Positions 43,542 to 53,257 of a stretch of DNA of 64,000 nt are shown one piece after another; within the stretch, counting starts at the first letter, position 1, and each line of letters begins with the position of its first letter. The DNA comes from Desulfotignum sp. Its GTDB lineage: Bacteria; Desulfobacterota; Desulfobacteria; Desulfobacterales; Desulfobacteraceae. The DNA lies in NCBI GenBank assembly GCA_011390335.1, contig JAABSO010000006.1:62001-126000 (forward strand), written 5' to 3'. The notes beneath the pieces are model-generated. The model searched no databases and was not told where the DNA came from. It saw only the letters and a program-made list of their open reading frames with translations. A program made the position numbers and the translations under genes.

Positions 43542-45878
43542 TTAGAATCCCTTGAACGGGTTGGGACCCAGCGCATCAACCTCTTCAACAAAATCATTGA
43601 TGATTTTGGGCAGTTTGTCATATTCATCAATGGCCACTTCCACAAAGGCGACACGCTCTTCTTCCAGAGCCAGGCTGGACAGGGCATCCCCGATTTTTTT
43701 CACCCGGATCTCAGCCAGTTCAGATCCTTTGACAAAATGGCACTGGTAGTCATCTCCATGTTTGCAGCCGATGAGGATAACACCGTCCATACCCTGGGCC
43801 AGAGCATCCTTGATCCAGATGGTGTTTACCGAACCCAGGCACCGCACCGGTATAAACCGTACGTCAGGAGAATAGTCGATGCGGTTCAGCCCTACCATGT
43901 CCAGGGCCGGGAATGCATCGTTTTCACAGATCAGCGCCAGAAACCGCAGGGGCGGCTCATCAAAATCGTCTTCCGATGGTACCCCGACCGCCTTGACCTG
44001 GGAACCGATGGAGTCGATGGTATAGTCGGCAAAGGAGATGATCCGTTCCGGGCAGGCCCCCATACAGGTACCGCATCGTCTGCACCGGGTGGGGTTGGCC
44101 TTTGGGGTGCCTTTTGCATCATCATCCAGAGCGCCAAAAGGGCATTCCACGGTGCACCGTTTGCACTGGGTGCATCTCTGGAAGAAAAATTCCGGAAAGG
44201 TCATGTCCCCGGATCTGGGATGGACTGACACGCCCCGGTTGGCACTTTCAACACACTGGATAGCCTTGAGGGCGGCGCCTGCCGCATCTTCAATGGATTC
44301 TTCAATGGTCATGGCCCGCCGGATGGCACCGGCAGCGTAGATGCCTGTTCTCTGGGTTTCATAGGGAAAACATATATAGTTGGAGTCGGCATACTGGCCA
44401 AAGATATCATTGTCCCGGAAACCGGGTCCCTGACGGTAAGCCAGATTAACCACCGGGTCATCTTTGGTGGCAGGCACCATGCCGCCGGCAACCACAACCA
44501 TATCCGCTTTCAGGGCCAGGTTGTCTCCCAAAAGTGTATTGACGGCAGTCACAGCCAGGCCGTCTCCCTGGGTTTCCACACTGGTGACAGCGCCTTTGGT
44601 CATAAACACCCCGTCTTCCTGCTGCATGCTTTTGTAGAAATATTCCTGCAGCCCAGGGGTTCTCATGTGCTGGTAAATCACATAGGCTTTTCCGTCATCA
44701 TAGTCTTCGGTGACATACCGGGCCTGTTTCAACGCCACCTGGGAGGTGACGGAACCGCAGTAATCAAAGTCGGCATCATCACCATCTTTGCCCGGAGACT
44801 GGATAAAAACCACGTTTTTGGCAGGCTTCCCATCAGAGGGCCTCATGATTTTTCCCTTGGCGGCAATCTGTTCAAACTCATGGTTGCTCACCACGTCCGG
44901 CAGGTCAAATCCCAGGTGGTCAATCCCCTGTTTTGACAAGTCTGCCGGTCGCCATCCAGCCGCCAGGATAACGGCACCGTAGAGTTCTCCGTCCGGGTCC
45001 ATCTGGAGGATATCCAGCCGGCCTTCATTGTATTCCAGAAACTTGGCATGGGCCGCTTCCGGGTCCAGCTCTTTGCCGTTTTCATCCACCATCATCTCTT
45101 CGGGCAGGGGAAATGGTACGTCAAAGGGGATTCTTTCTCCGGGTTTTTTAAAGGTCACGGTGAACTCGCCGGGTTGACCGGCAATCCGTGCCACCTCACA
45201 ACCGGTTCTGACATCAATACTGGGATATCCTTCAATTTCCTGAATCATTTTATCAACCACAGGAGCCTGCAGGGTTTCAAAGGGTGCAGATACCGGCATC
45301 TGGCTGCGCAGTTTTGCTGCATATCCGCCCAGGGCATCGGTTTTTTCGACAATGGTTACATCATAACCGGTCTTGGCAGCATCCAAAGCCGCTGCCATGC
45401 CGGTGACACCACCACCCAGCACCAGGATTTTTTTGGAAAATGATTCCGGTTTATAGGGTACGGGCAGCTTGACTTTTTCCAGGCGGATCATGCCCATTTT
45501 GATATAGTCTTCCGCTTTCATCTGGATCCGGTCAAAATGTTCCTCATCCTCTTTCTGCTCTTGGGTCAAAGCAGGATAGGTCTCCCGGGAATGGGGCCAT
45601 ACCACGCCTTCCCGCAGATTCACCCGTTCAACAAGGCAGTTGTCAAAACGAAAAACATCAAAGTTGACCCGGCGGGAACATGCGCCGATCAACATGGCAT
45701 TTACCTTGTCCTCGTCCACATCCTTCTGGATGAGAGCCACCCCTTCTTTGGAGCACAGGAAAGGATGGGTGGTACAGTTTACGCCCTCTTCTTCAGGAAT
45801 ATCCACCAGATCTTCCATGTCAAGGGTATCTCCGATTCCGCAGCCTGTGCAGATATATACGCCGTATTTCTTATCCAT
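43542..45878 (-). CDS. qmoB: Quinone-interacting oxidoreductase flavoprotein subunit QmoB
   Basis: 778 residues, HdrA-like. A first short domain (VYICTGCGIGDTLD) precedes an FAD-binding fold (LVLGGGVTGMAAALDAAKTGY near 155). Two [4Fe-4S] clusters are marked by CTQCKRCTVECP near 580 and CRRCGTCMGACP near 612. The C-terminal MvhD-like domain (VRCLGSVNTIWIKDALAQG, LIGCKHGDDYQCHF) is typical of QmoB. It passes electrons between QmoC and QmoA/AprAB and may also confurcate. GGAGG lies before the ATG, 8 bp after qmoA. Confidence 0.96.
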   Translation of the reverse strand: MDKKYGVYICTGCGIGDTLDMEDLVDIPEEEGVNCTTHPFLCSKEGVALIQKDVDEDKVNAMLIGACSRRVNFDVFRFDNCLVERVNLREGVVWPHSRETYPALTQEQKEDEEHFDRIQMKAEDYIKMGMIRLEKVKLPVPYKPESFSKKILVLGGGVTGMAAALDAAKTGYDVTIVEKTDALGGYAAKLRSQMPVSAPFETLQAPVVDKMIQEIEGYPSIDVRTGCEVARIAGQPGEFTVTFKKPGERIPFDVPFPLPEEMMVDENGKELDPEAAHAKFLEYNEGRLDILQMDPDGELYGAVILAAGWRPADLSKQGIDHLGFDLPDVVSNHEFEQIAAKGKIMRPSDGKPAKNVVFIQSPGKDGDDADFDYCGSVTSQVALKQARYVTEDYDDGKAYVIYQHMRTPGLQEYFYKSMQQEDGVFMTKGAVTSVETQGDGLAVTAVNTLLGDNLALKADMVVVAGGMVPATKDDPVVNLAYRQGPGFRDNDIFGQYADSNYICFPYETQRTGIYAAGAIRRAMTIEESIEDAAGAALKAIQCVESANRGVSVHPRSGDMTFPEFFFQRCTQCKRCTVECPFGALDDDAKGTPKANPTRCRRCGTCMGACPERIISFADYTIDSIGSQVKAVGVPSEDDFDEPPLRFLALICENDAFPALDMVGLNRIDYSPDVRFIPVRCLGSVNTIWIKDALAQGMDGVILIGCKHGDDYQCHFVKGSELAEIRVKKIGDALSSLALEEERVAFVEVAIDEYDKLPKIINDFVEEVDALGPNPFKGF

Positions 45879-45886
45879 GGTTTATA

Positions 45887-47161
45887 TTACCTCCTTACAA
45901 GGGTCTGAATGGCTTTGAGTGCCATGCCGGTGGCATTCTGGTTAGAAGTGACAACATCGGCTGGCTTGTTGGCGCACCCTGCCGCAAACATACCGCCTTT
46001 TGAAAAGTCATTGATAATAAACCCATCCGTATCAAAGGTCAGGTCTGCCGCCGGTTTGTCAATGGCTGCAGTGGGCTGCATGCCGGTAGCCAGTACCAGC
46101 AGGTCTACTGTCTGTCTGATTTTTTCACCGGTGATGGTATCTTCAGCCACCAGGTTGATATTGCCGGTGCTCTCCTCTTCACTGACCTCAGCCACTTTCC
46201 CTTTAATGAAAAAGATATTTTCATCTTCCTTGAGCCTGGCATAGAATTTTTCATATTTCAGCCCCGGTGCTCTCAGATCAATATAATAGATGTAAATTTT
46301 GGCATCCGGGTATTGTTCGCGCAGGTAGGTGGCATGTTTCAAAGAAGCCATGCAGCAGATGTAGGAGCAGTAAGGCAGATGGTTTTCATCCCTGGAACCC
46401 GCGCACTGGGCAAATGCAATGGTTGCAGGCGCCTTGTCGTCGGAAGGCCTTGCAATCTTTCCCTGGGTGGGGCCGTTCAGGGAGGCCATTCTTTCCAGCA
46501 TCATGTTGGTGATGATGTTCTGGTACCGGCCGAATCCCAGGTTGTCTATCCGGGTGGCGTCATAGGGCTGCCAGCCGGTATTCCATACAACTGCACCCAC
46601 TTTGAGATCAATGGTTTTTTCTTCCATGTCAAAGTCAATGGCGTCATACTTACAGGCTTGTTTCACCTTGTCTCTGTCATCGGTACCCATGGACGGATCC
46701 ATGATATACCGCATGGGAAAGGCCATGTTGTGGGGCAGGTAGGCGGCTTTTCTTCGGTCCATGCCAAAGTTGAACTCATTGGAGATCTCGGTTTCACATA
46801 CCTTGGCACATTCGCCGCAGGCAGTGCAGTTTTCATTGACATACCTGGGGGCTGTTTTTACGGTGACGGTATAGTCTCCGGGGGTGCCTGCCATGCTCTG
46901 GACTTCAGACATGGTGAACACCTTGATATTTTTGTTGTCTTTTATACGCCTGTAGTTGATTTCAAGTCCGCATGTGGGCGGGCAGAGTTTGGGGAAGTAG
47001 TGTTTCAGCTGGGATACTCTTCCACCAAGGGATGCTTCCTTTTCAATCAGGAAGACCTCATACCCCACTTCGGCGGCTTCCAGGGCGGTTGTCAGGCCGC
47101 TGATTCCCCCACCAACCACCATAATGCTTCCACTGACCGGGGCTGAATTATCTGTTGTCAT
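45887..47161 (-). CDS. qmoA: Quinone-interacting oxidoreductase flavoprotein subunit QmoA
   Basis: 424 residues from ATG 47161, which has GGAGG 7 nt upstream; upstream in-frame codons are not family-like. The FAD motif SIMVVGGGISGLTTALEAA is at the start, the HdrA-type Cys region LCPPTCGLEINYRRI near 65, and a ferredoxin-like set (NCTACGECAKVCETE) near 120. It is the HdrA-related subunit thought to contact APS reductase. First gene of qmoABC, separated from aprA by a terminator and about 200 bp. Confidence 0.95.
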   Translation of the reverse strand: MTTDNSAPVSGSIMVVGGGISGLTTALEAAEVGYEVFLIEKEASLGGRVSQLKHYFPKLCPPTCGLEINYRRIKDNKNIKVFTMSEVQSMAGTPGDYTVTVKTAPRYVNENCTACGECAKVCETEISNEFNFGMDRRKAAYLPHNMAFPMRYIMDPSMGTDDRDKVKQACKYDAIDFDMEEKTIDLKVGAVVWNTGWQPYDATRIDNLGFGRYQNIITNMMLERMASLNGPTQGKIARPSDDKAPATIAFAQCAGSRDENHLPYCSYICCMASLKHATYLREQYPDAKIYIYYIDLRAPGLKYEKFYARLKEDENIFFIKGKVAEVSEEESTGNINLVAEDTITGEKIRQTVDLLVLATGMQPTAAIDKPAADLTFDTDGFIINDFSKGGMFAAGCANKPADVVTSNQNATGMALKAIQTLVRR

Positions 47162-47365
47162 GCTGTCCCTCCGTGCATTTGAGTTGTATTCAATTGTTTT
47201 TGTTTGGCAAATGCCAGGTTGTAACATCCCGTCAGGATTCGGGTTTTGTCATCCTCTCTCCTGTTTTGACCACCGGCAAAGCGGTTGGGCTGTTTTTTTC
47301 GTTTTGCAGGCGGTCAAAAAAGGAGACAGGAACAGTTTTTACAAAAAAACAGGACCTGGAATTTG

Positions 47366-47400
47366 AAAAAACCCCCAGGCACCGAACTGCCGGCACCTGG
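47366..47400 (-). terminator. Intrinsic terminator after aprA
   Basis: On the minus strand CCAGGTGCCG and CGGTGCCTGG pair over 10 bp (two G-U) around CAGTT, followed by GGG and T6. It allows aprBA and qmoABC to be transcribed at different levels. Confidence 0.85.
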
Positions 47401-47444
47401 AGGTTAATTTACAAAGTCACGTACGTGTCAGATCATATGTCAAA

Positions 47445-49406
47445 CTAGTCGGAAATAATCTTAACGTAAGGAACTTTCTTGAGGGTCCACTCATTGGTTT
47501 CTTTGTTGTATGATGAATTGGTAAAGCAGAACCATTCATCATCATTCTGGCCCATGAAGTCACCTCTGTAGTAGAAACCAGGATACCGGGATTCTTCACG
47601 GAACTGGATATGACGGGTATGGGCCTGAACCGTGTAGAGACGGTGGGTGATCTCCCATGCTCTCATCAGTTCATGCAGATCTCCTGCAGCAATCTTCTCA
47701 AGGTCTTCACGGAACATTTCAAACAGGTCCATGAGTACTTCAAGATTCTTGCCTGATGTCATGTAATAGGTACCGGTACCGCCGCCATACTCATTGGTCA
47801 TTTTCATGAGGCGCAGTGCCATGCCGGCAGGTTTGCAGTAGTTGGGGTTGATATCCTGGGCAGTTGTGAATTCACAATGATCCAGGTAGTTTCTCACCGG
47901 TTTGTATACATAGTCAACCAGCTCCTGGTCGGTTTCTTTAAAACCGGTAATCTTGTCGCCTTCGGCTTTCAGGTACTGCACCATGGATTTGGCAACAATA
48001 CGGCCTTCAGCATGGGAACCGGAAGAGAACTTGTGCCCGGAGCAGCCGACACCGTCGCCGGCAGTGAACAGACCGCGAACAGTGGTCATTCTGTTGTAGC
48101 CCCATTTGTAGTCAGCCGGTACCCAGTCTTCATCCGGACCGGAGCACCAGATGCCGCAGCAGCCGGAATGAGATCCCAGCAGATACGGTTCGGTGGGCAT
48201 AACTTCTGAGTCTTTTTTCTCAGGTTCGGTGTTGGTGGCACACCACAGACCAGCCTGGCCAACAGACATGTCAAGGAAATCTTCCCATGCTTCTGATTCC
48301 AGGTGCTTGAGCTCTTTTTTGCTCATGGTCTCACCCAGTTTTGCCAGGGCATCAGATGTTTTCATGATGATGGGCCCGCGGCCTTCTTTGTACTCTTTCA
48401 TCATGAGATGGTTTCTCAGACAGGTCGGGGTAACGGCAGCGGTTCCATAAGGTGCATATTTTTCCAGCTCAGCCTTGGCTTCGTCAGATGCAGAATAGTT
48501 TTCACCAAGTCCGTTAACGGTCTGGGCCTTGAACAGCAGGAACCATGCGCCGACAGGGCCGTACCCATCTTTAAAACGGGCCGGGGTGAAACGGTTTTCC
48601 ATCATGGACAGTTCCGCACCGGCTCTCAGGGCCATGGTGTAGGTGGAGCCGGCATTCCATACAGGATACCATGCACGGCCTTTTCCCTCTCCAACAGAGC
48701 GGGGCTGGTAAACGTTCACCGCGCCGCCACAGGCAACCATTATAGTTTTTGCACTAATGATGTAGACTTTGTTTTCCCGCACAGAAAAACCCACTGCACC
48801 GGCAACGCGGTTGGGATCTTCTTTGTCATTGAGCAGTTCAACAATAAAGCATCTTTCAATGATGTTGTCTTCGCCAAGGGCTTTTTTGCCGGCTTCAGCA
48901 ACGATTCTCTTGTAGGATTCACCATTGATCATGATCTGCCATTTACCGGTACGGACCGGGGTGGCGCCGGATTTAAGACTTCCCAGCTTCAACCCTTTTT
49001 TGCCGTCCATGTTTTTGCCGTCATCGGTTTTCTTCCAGACAGGCAGCCCCCATTCTTCAAACAGGTGAACCGAGTCATCCACGTGACGGCCCAGGTCATA
49101 GATCAGGTCTTCACGGACAATGCCCATCAGGTCGTTTCTGACCATGCGTACATAGTCTTCTATTTTGTTCTCACCAACATAGGTGTTGATGGCGGACAGC
49201 CCCTGGGCAACAGCGCCTGATCTTTCCAGGGCCGCTTTGTCACACAGCAGAATCTTGGTGCCTTCATCCGCCCATTTCTTGATTTCAAACGCAGTTCCAC
49301 AGGCAGCCATACCGCCGCCGATGATCAGAATATCAACGTCTCTTTTATCAACCTCTGGGTCTCTAACTGCTTTAAGCTCTCCAACAGGTTTATTCGGTAA
49401 TGCCAT
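47445..49406 (-). CDS. aprA: Adenylylsulfate (APS) reductase alpha subunit AprA
   Basis: 653 residues. The FAD-binding start DILIIGGGMAACGTAFEIKKW and the following RSGAVAQGLSAINTY (with catalytic-region residues), PVRTGKWQIMINGESYKRI and the HSGCCGIWCSGPDEDW block are APS reductase features. AprA reduces APS to sulfite and AMP at the flavin N5, using electrons from the two clusters of AprB. It lies 55 bp after aprB. It belongs to the dissimilatory sulfate reduction branch by composition and partner genes. Confidence 0.97.
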   Translation of the reverse strand: MALPNKPVGELKAVRDPEVDKRDVDILIIGGGMAACGTAFEIKKWADEGTKILLCDKAALERSGAVAQGLSAINTYVGENKIEDYVRMVRNDLMGIVREDLIYDLGRHVDDSVHLFEEWGLPVWKKTDDGKNMDGKKGLKLGSLKSGATPVRTGKWQIMINGESYKRIVAEAGKKALGEDNIIERCFIVELLNDKEDPNRVAGAVGFSVRENKVYIISAKTIMVACGGAVNVYQPRSVGEGKGRAWYPVWNAGSTYTMALRAGAELSMMENRFTPARFKDGYGPVGAWFLLFKAQTVNGLGENYSASDEAKAELEKYAPYGTAAVTPTCLRNHLMMKEYKEGRGPIIMKTSDALAKLGETMSKKELKHLESEAWEDFLDMSVGQAGLWCATNTEPEKKDSEVMPTEPYLLGSHSGCCGIWCSGPDEDWVPADYKWGYNRMTTVRGLFTAGDGVGCSGHKFSSGSHAEGRIVAKSMVQYLKAEGDKITGFKETDQELVDYVYKPVRNYLDHCEFTTAQDINPNYCKPAGMALRLMKMTNEYGGGTGTYYMTSGKNLEVLMDLFEMFREDLEKIAAGDLHELMRAWEITHRLYTVQAHTRHIQFREESRYPGFYYRGDFMGQNDDEWFCFTNSSYNKETNEWTLKKVPYVKIISD

Positions 49407-49460
49407 TATATACCTCCAAAATTATAAGTGTCAGAATTTTTGTTTTGGTACCGGTTAAAA

Positions 49461-49898
49461 TTATGCCAGTTCCTGGGGAGTGGGAAATTCATACCCGTCT
49501 GCTTCCTGGGTGGAAAGCAGGCCGGAATTCAAATCTTTTCCCTTGAGATCATCATAGGAATTGGCTTCTCCTTCAGGGGTTGTCCTGATGGGGAACTTGA
49601 ACCGTTTAACAACACCATTTCTGAACTTACAGGTCCACATGACATCTTCGGTACCCAGCATGGGAACGACAGATGCGCCCATGGGGACAAAGTCATTGTA
49701 ACCTCTGACTTCAATGGCCTGGGACGGACAGATTTTCACACAGGAATAACATTCCCAGCACTGATCCGGTTCCTGGTTATACGCTTTCATTTCATTGGGA
49801 TCCAGAACCATCAGATCATTCGGGCAGATGTACATACATGCTGTTTTATCCCCGCCTTTACAGCCGTCACATTTTTCTGTGATTACAAAAGTCGGCAT
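49461..49898 (-). CDS. aprB: Adenylylsulfate (APS) reductase beta subunit AprB
   Basis: 145 residues. Two [4Fe-4S] motifs are visible: CDGCKGGDKTACMYICP near 10 to 30 and CWECYSCVKICP near 48 to 60. A C-terminal tail (from about 100) wraps around AprA. It carries electrons from QmoABC to the AprA flavin. GGAGG stands 7 nt before the ATG. sat is not adjacent upstream; a divergent SDR gene follows instead. Confidence 0.97.
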   Translation of the reverse strand: MPTFVITEKCDGCKGGDKTACMYICPNDLMVLDPNEMKAYNQEPDQCWECYSCVKICPSQAIEVRGYNDFVPMGASVVPMLGTEDVMWTCKFRNGVVKRFKFPIRTTPEGEANSYDDLKGKDLNSGLLSTQEADGYEFPTPQELA

Positions 49899-50381
49899 TT
49901 AAAATACCTCCATACTTGAAGTTAATCAAAAAAGCACAATACCGTTGTGCAACAATATTTTATAACAAACTCAGACCATGATTCAGCCATCCGGTCTGTC
50001 ATTTCTTAGGCCAGTGTCTGCGCCAGCATGCAGGTGCAAGCAGTCACAGTCTTCACATAAATGCTAAGGCAATAGCACTGACATGTGGTTTTTGTCAAGA
50101 TTTTTCAAAAAAAAGATTCATCTGATTTTTCAAACGCTTAGCGTTCAGGCCGGCATTACAATATATATTAAATTTATCTGTCTTGTGACACCATATATAG
50201 TAAGGGTTCCAGACAAAAAGGGGCTGGAAAAATTTCTTAAATCCTGATACCGTGACCAGGCGTTTTGAGCAGATGAACTGATACCTTATTATTACAGGAA
50301 AAATACAGATGACAGGAGAGATGAAAAACAACCCGGGTATTGACTCAGAAACCTTGTTGCGCCGGCAGGAGAGCTGATTCC
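49899..50381. other. Divergent intergenic region upstream of aprB
   Basis: 480 bp without a supported gene. It must hold the aprBA promoter. On the minus strand a TTGACA at 50098 to 50093 has only a weak -10 partner. An inverted repeat GCACAA (49934 to 49939) / TTGTGC (49945 to 49950) lies about 35 bp before aprB and could be a regulator site or leader hairpin. No riboswitch seen. Confidence 0.4.
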
Positions 50382-51200
50382 ATGGAACTGGAAAACAGGG
50401 TCGCCCTGGTGCTGGGGGCTGTAAAGGGGATTGGTAAAGGTATCGGTATTGCGCTGGCAGAAAAAGGCGCCAGACTTGTACTGACCCGTCATGACTGGGA
50501 AGATGCCTTTGGCAGCATGGAAGCTGATTTTTCAGCTACCGCGGCAGAACACCGCATCATTACAGCAGACCTGAGACAAATTGACCAGGTGGAAGAGGTG
50601 GCGCAGTTTATCCGGGACCGGTACGGCCGCCTGGATATTCTGATCAATAATATTGAGCGGGGGGGATGGCCTGTGGTGCACGGCAGGTATGTGGAAGAAC
50701 AATGGGACCTGGAGATGGAAACCACGCTCAAGGCCAAACGCTGGGTGTTTGATGCGGTGTTCCCTTTGCTTCAGGCATCTGATGATGCGGTGGTGATCAA
50801 TGTGTCTTCCGTGGCCGCCATTACAGGACGGTGCGGTCCGGCTGCGCTGGTTTTCAACGATGCCTATGCAGCCGCCAACAGAGGGGTGCAGACCCTGACG
50901 GAAACCTGGGCCCGCATGGGTGCTCCCAATGTCCGGGTCAACGAGCTGATGCTGGGGGTGTTTGAAACCCGCCATGCCCAGGGCACAAGAGGGTGGAACC
51001 AGGTCCTTTCTTCTGCTGAAAAACAGGCACTAGTGGACCATACCCTGACCGGCCGTACCGGTACCATTGCAGATGTGGTCAAGGCCTGTCTGTTCATGAT
51101 CCGGGATGCCCCGTACATGACCGGCAGTGTCCTGCGACTGGACGGCGGTTTTGTGCTGGCCGGAGAAAAGGTTCCCCCCATGCCGGACGGTGTTTTGTAG
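50382..51200 (+). CDS. SDR family protein with non-standard active site
   Basis: 272 residues from ATG 50382 with AGGAG upstream. The cofactor loop reads LGAVKGIGKGIGIAL (Gly-x3-GIG pattern with Ala-Val-Lys) and the NNIERGG block follows near 88. The catalytic Ser is in INVSSVAAITG near 145, but the expected YxxxK reads YAAAN: Tyr is kept, Lys is Asn. The C-terminus (GSVLRLDGGFVL) is normal. In SDRs the Lys lowers the Tyr pKa and holds NAD(P), so activity may be altered or absent, or another residue serves. Single gene; substrate unknown. Confidence 0.82.
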   Translation: MELENRVALVLGAVKGIGKGIGIALAEKGARLVLTRHDWEDAFGSMEADFSATAAEHRIITADLRQIDQVEEVAQFIRDRYGRLDILINNIERGGWPVVHGRYVEEQWDLEMETTLKAKRWVFDAVFPLLQASDDAVVINVSSVAAITGRCGPAALVFNDAYAAANRGVQTLTETWARMGAPNVRVNELMLGVFETRHAQGTRGWNQVLSSAEKQALVDHTLTGRTGTIADVVKACLFMIRDAPYMTGSVLRLDGGFVLAGEKVPPMPDGVL

Positions 51201-51293
51201 TGCTGTAAACGCTTCAGGCCCCTGTGATATGCCTGCCCCGGAAAGGATACTGGTGCAAACCGTTTCAAACAACCAGAGTGCAAGGATATAATT

Positions 51294-52640
51294 TTGGTGG
51301 TGGAATCCATAAACTCCCTGAAACAGAAGGTTCATCGTCTGACCATGCAAAACCGGGCCTGCCGGGCCCAGGGACAGCTGTTTGAACAGCTCATTGAGAT
51401 GGCTGGATCAGCGCCTGACCAGGAACTGCTCAAGACATCCATGCAGCGTGCCCTTGGGATAACCGCCCAGTTGTCGGGAACGGATACGGGCAGTCTGTTT
51501 CTGCTCAATGACCAGGGGCGGGTCACAGACAGCCTGTTGACCAGGGGGGATGTGGACACAGAGATGAAATCCAGGTTAATCGGATCTGTTCTTGACCAGG
51601 GGCTTGCCGGATGGGTCAAAACCCATCTGGATGTGGGATTGATTCATGATACCAGGACCGATTTCCGGTGGCTGTCTCTGCAATCAGAACCCTATACGGT
51701 CCGGTCTGCGCTGGCTGTTCCCATTATTCGCCACAACACCCTGTTCGGAATCATCACCCTCATGCACCCGGAACCTGCGCATTTTGATGATGCCTCTGTG
51801 GAGATTATCCAGACAGCAGCCAGCCAGATGGCTTTGGCCATTGAAATGGCAAGGCTTTATATCAAACTGGAGGAGCTTAACAAGGCCCGCATCCGGGCCC
51901 TGGAACGGGATATGCAGCTGGCCCGGCAGGTGCAGGAAAGTTTTCTGCCCACACGGGTGCCCAAGGCAGATGGGTTTGGATTTGCCGCCCTGAACCGGCC
52001 GGCCCATGAAGTGGGCGGAGATTTTTACCTTTTTTTCAATCTTCCCCAAAATCGGCTGGGACTGGCCATTGGCGATGTTTCAGGCAAGGGTATTGCCGCA
52101 GCCCTTTTCATGGCAAGACTCACCAGTGATCTGCAGTATTTTGCAGCCCTGCATGGCAACCCGGCTGATCTTTTTAAGGAGCTCAATGCCATTTTGTGTA
52201 AAAGGGCCCAGCAGGGCATGTTTGTGACCATGGTCTATGTAATCCTGGAAACAGACACAGGCGGCATATCCTGGGTCAATGCCGGTCATATGATGCCGAT
52301 GCATAAGGCCGAAACCCGGATCCGGCAGCTGGGAAAGGATGAAAAAAAAGGTCCGCCCCTGGGCATTCTGCCGGATGCTGCCTGGGAAATGGAAACATTT
52401 GTGCTGCAGCCGGGTGCCGGGGTGGTCCTTTATACTGACGGTATTATTGAGGCCAGAAACCCTGCATCGGAATTGTTCGGATACAACCGCCTCAAACGGA
52501 TTGTCCGCAGGTATTCGGATGCACCGGCTACCCTGGTGCGCCAGACTGCCCGGGCTGTAGACATGTTTTCACAAGGGGCCGGGCAGAGTGACGACCTCAC
52601 CATGGTGGTATTCAGAAGAGAAAAACAACAAAAGACCTGA
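51294..52640 (+). CDS. GAF domain plus PP2C-type (SpoIIE/RsbU) phosphatase
   Basis: 448 residues. A GAF domain covers about 35 to 200 (TDTGSLFLLNDQGRV, GLAGWV, SALAVPII), a short coiled-coil linker follows (KARIRALERDMQLARQVQ), and the phosphatase begins near 215. Metal-binding Asp residues are in HEVGGDFYLFF and AIGDVSGKGIAA, and in GQSDDLTMVVF near the end. Such proteins dephosphorylate STAS antagonists in partner-switching control. The start is TTG 51294 with AAGGA 7 nt before; GTG at the next codon is also possible. It is 93 bp after the SDR gene. Confidence 0.9.
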   Translation: MVVESINSLKQKVHRLTMQNRACRAQGQLFEQLIEMAGSAPDQELLKTSMQRALGITAQLSGTDTGSLFLLNDQGRVTDSLLTRGDVDTEMKSRLIGSVLDQGLAGWVKTHLDVGLIHDTRTDFRWLSLQSEPYTVRSALAVPIIRHNTLFGIITLMHPEPAHFDDASVEIIQTAASQMALAIEMARLYIKLEELNKARIRALERDMQLARQVQESFLPTRVPKADGFGFAALNRPAHEVGGDFYLFFNLPQNRLGLAIGDVSGKGIAAALFMARLTSDLQYFAALHGNPADLFKELNAILCKRAQQGMFVTMVYVILETDTGGISWVNAGHMMPMHKAETRIRQLGKDEKKGPPLGILPDAAWEMETFVLQPGAGVVLYTDGIIEARNPASELFGYNRLKRIVRRYSDAPATLVRQTARAVDMFSQGAGQSDDLTMVVFRREKQQKT

Positions 52641-52653
52641 AGGGTGAACGCCT

Positions 52654-53244
52654 TCATTCATGGTGTCCCACATGGCTATCGCATAGCATGTGGGCGATGG
52701 TTTCCCGGATTTTCCCGGTGTGGCCGGTTTTTTTTCGGAACGTTTGTTCAATGCCTGCCATCTGGACATAAAAAGGGGTCCGGTCAAAGGGGATATAGGG
52801 CTTGTCATCAAATTTTCCTGCAGCACAGCCCGGTCCCCGGACAACCGTTTTATCTGCCGGCCGTTTTAATTGGTGGGGCAGCCCGTGCAGCCGGCAGATC
52901 ATGGGGCGGAAATAATACAGGGTGCAGCGGCCATCCTGGTTGAGGGGACACATCTTTTTCAGAGATTTTCTGGCCGGCTTGGTCTGCACCGGGCTGCCGG
53001 GAAATGTCCGGCTGATATATAAATCTGCCTTTTGGCGGATCTCTTTTTGCCGCTTTGCGTCCATTTGGAAAAATCCATACTGCAGAAACGCTTTTTCCAC
53101 AAAGGTGTGGTGAAAAAAAACAGAGCGGCAGCAATTGTCTTTGCATCCATTGCAAAGGAACCCGTATTGGGCTGCTACCCGGTTATAGGCGGCATCCATT
53201 TGACTGAAAAGATAAATAAGTGGGGAAAAATCATCTGGTGTCAT
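52654..53244 (-). CDS. YkgJ family cysteine-cluster (Zn/Fe chelating) protein
   Basis: 196 residues from ATG 53244. The Cys set CNGCKDNCCR near residue 30, then MCPLNQDGRC and PMICRLHG near 110 to 130, matches the YkgJ/UPF0153 family, whose metal (Zn or Fe-S) and role are unsettled. I set the start after the dGTPase stop, because longer frames would overlap that gene by 50 bp; no strong ribosome site is seen at either start. It probably shares a transcript with dgt. Confidence 0.8.
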   Translation of the reverse strand: MTPDDFSPLIYLFSQMDAAYNRVAAQYGFLCNGCKDNCCRSVFFHHTFVEKAFLQYGFFQMDAKRQKEIRQKADLYISRTFPGSPVQTKPARKSLKKMCPLNQDGRCTLYYFRPMICRLHGLPHQLKRPADKTVVRGPGCAAGKFDDKPYIPFDRTPFYVQMAGIEQTFRKKTGHTGKIRETIAHMLCDSHVGHHE

Positions 53245-53257
53245 GGAAAAAAGTTGC

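Noticed and set aside
42747-44228. A 493-codon plus-strand open frame across qmoC and qmoB
   Set aside because: It mirrors well-supported Qmo genes and has no protein-family features.
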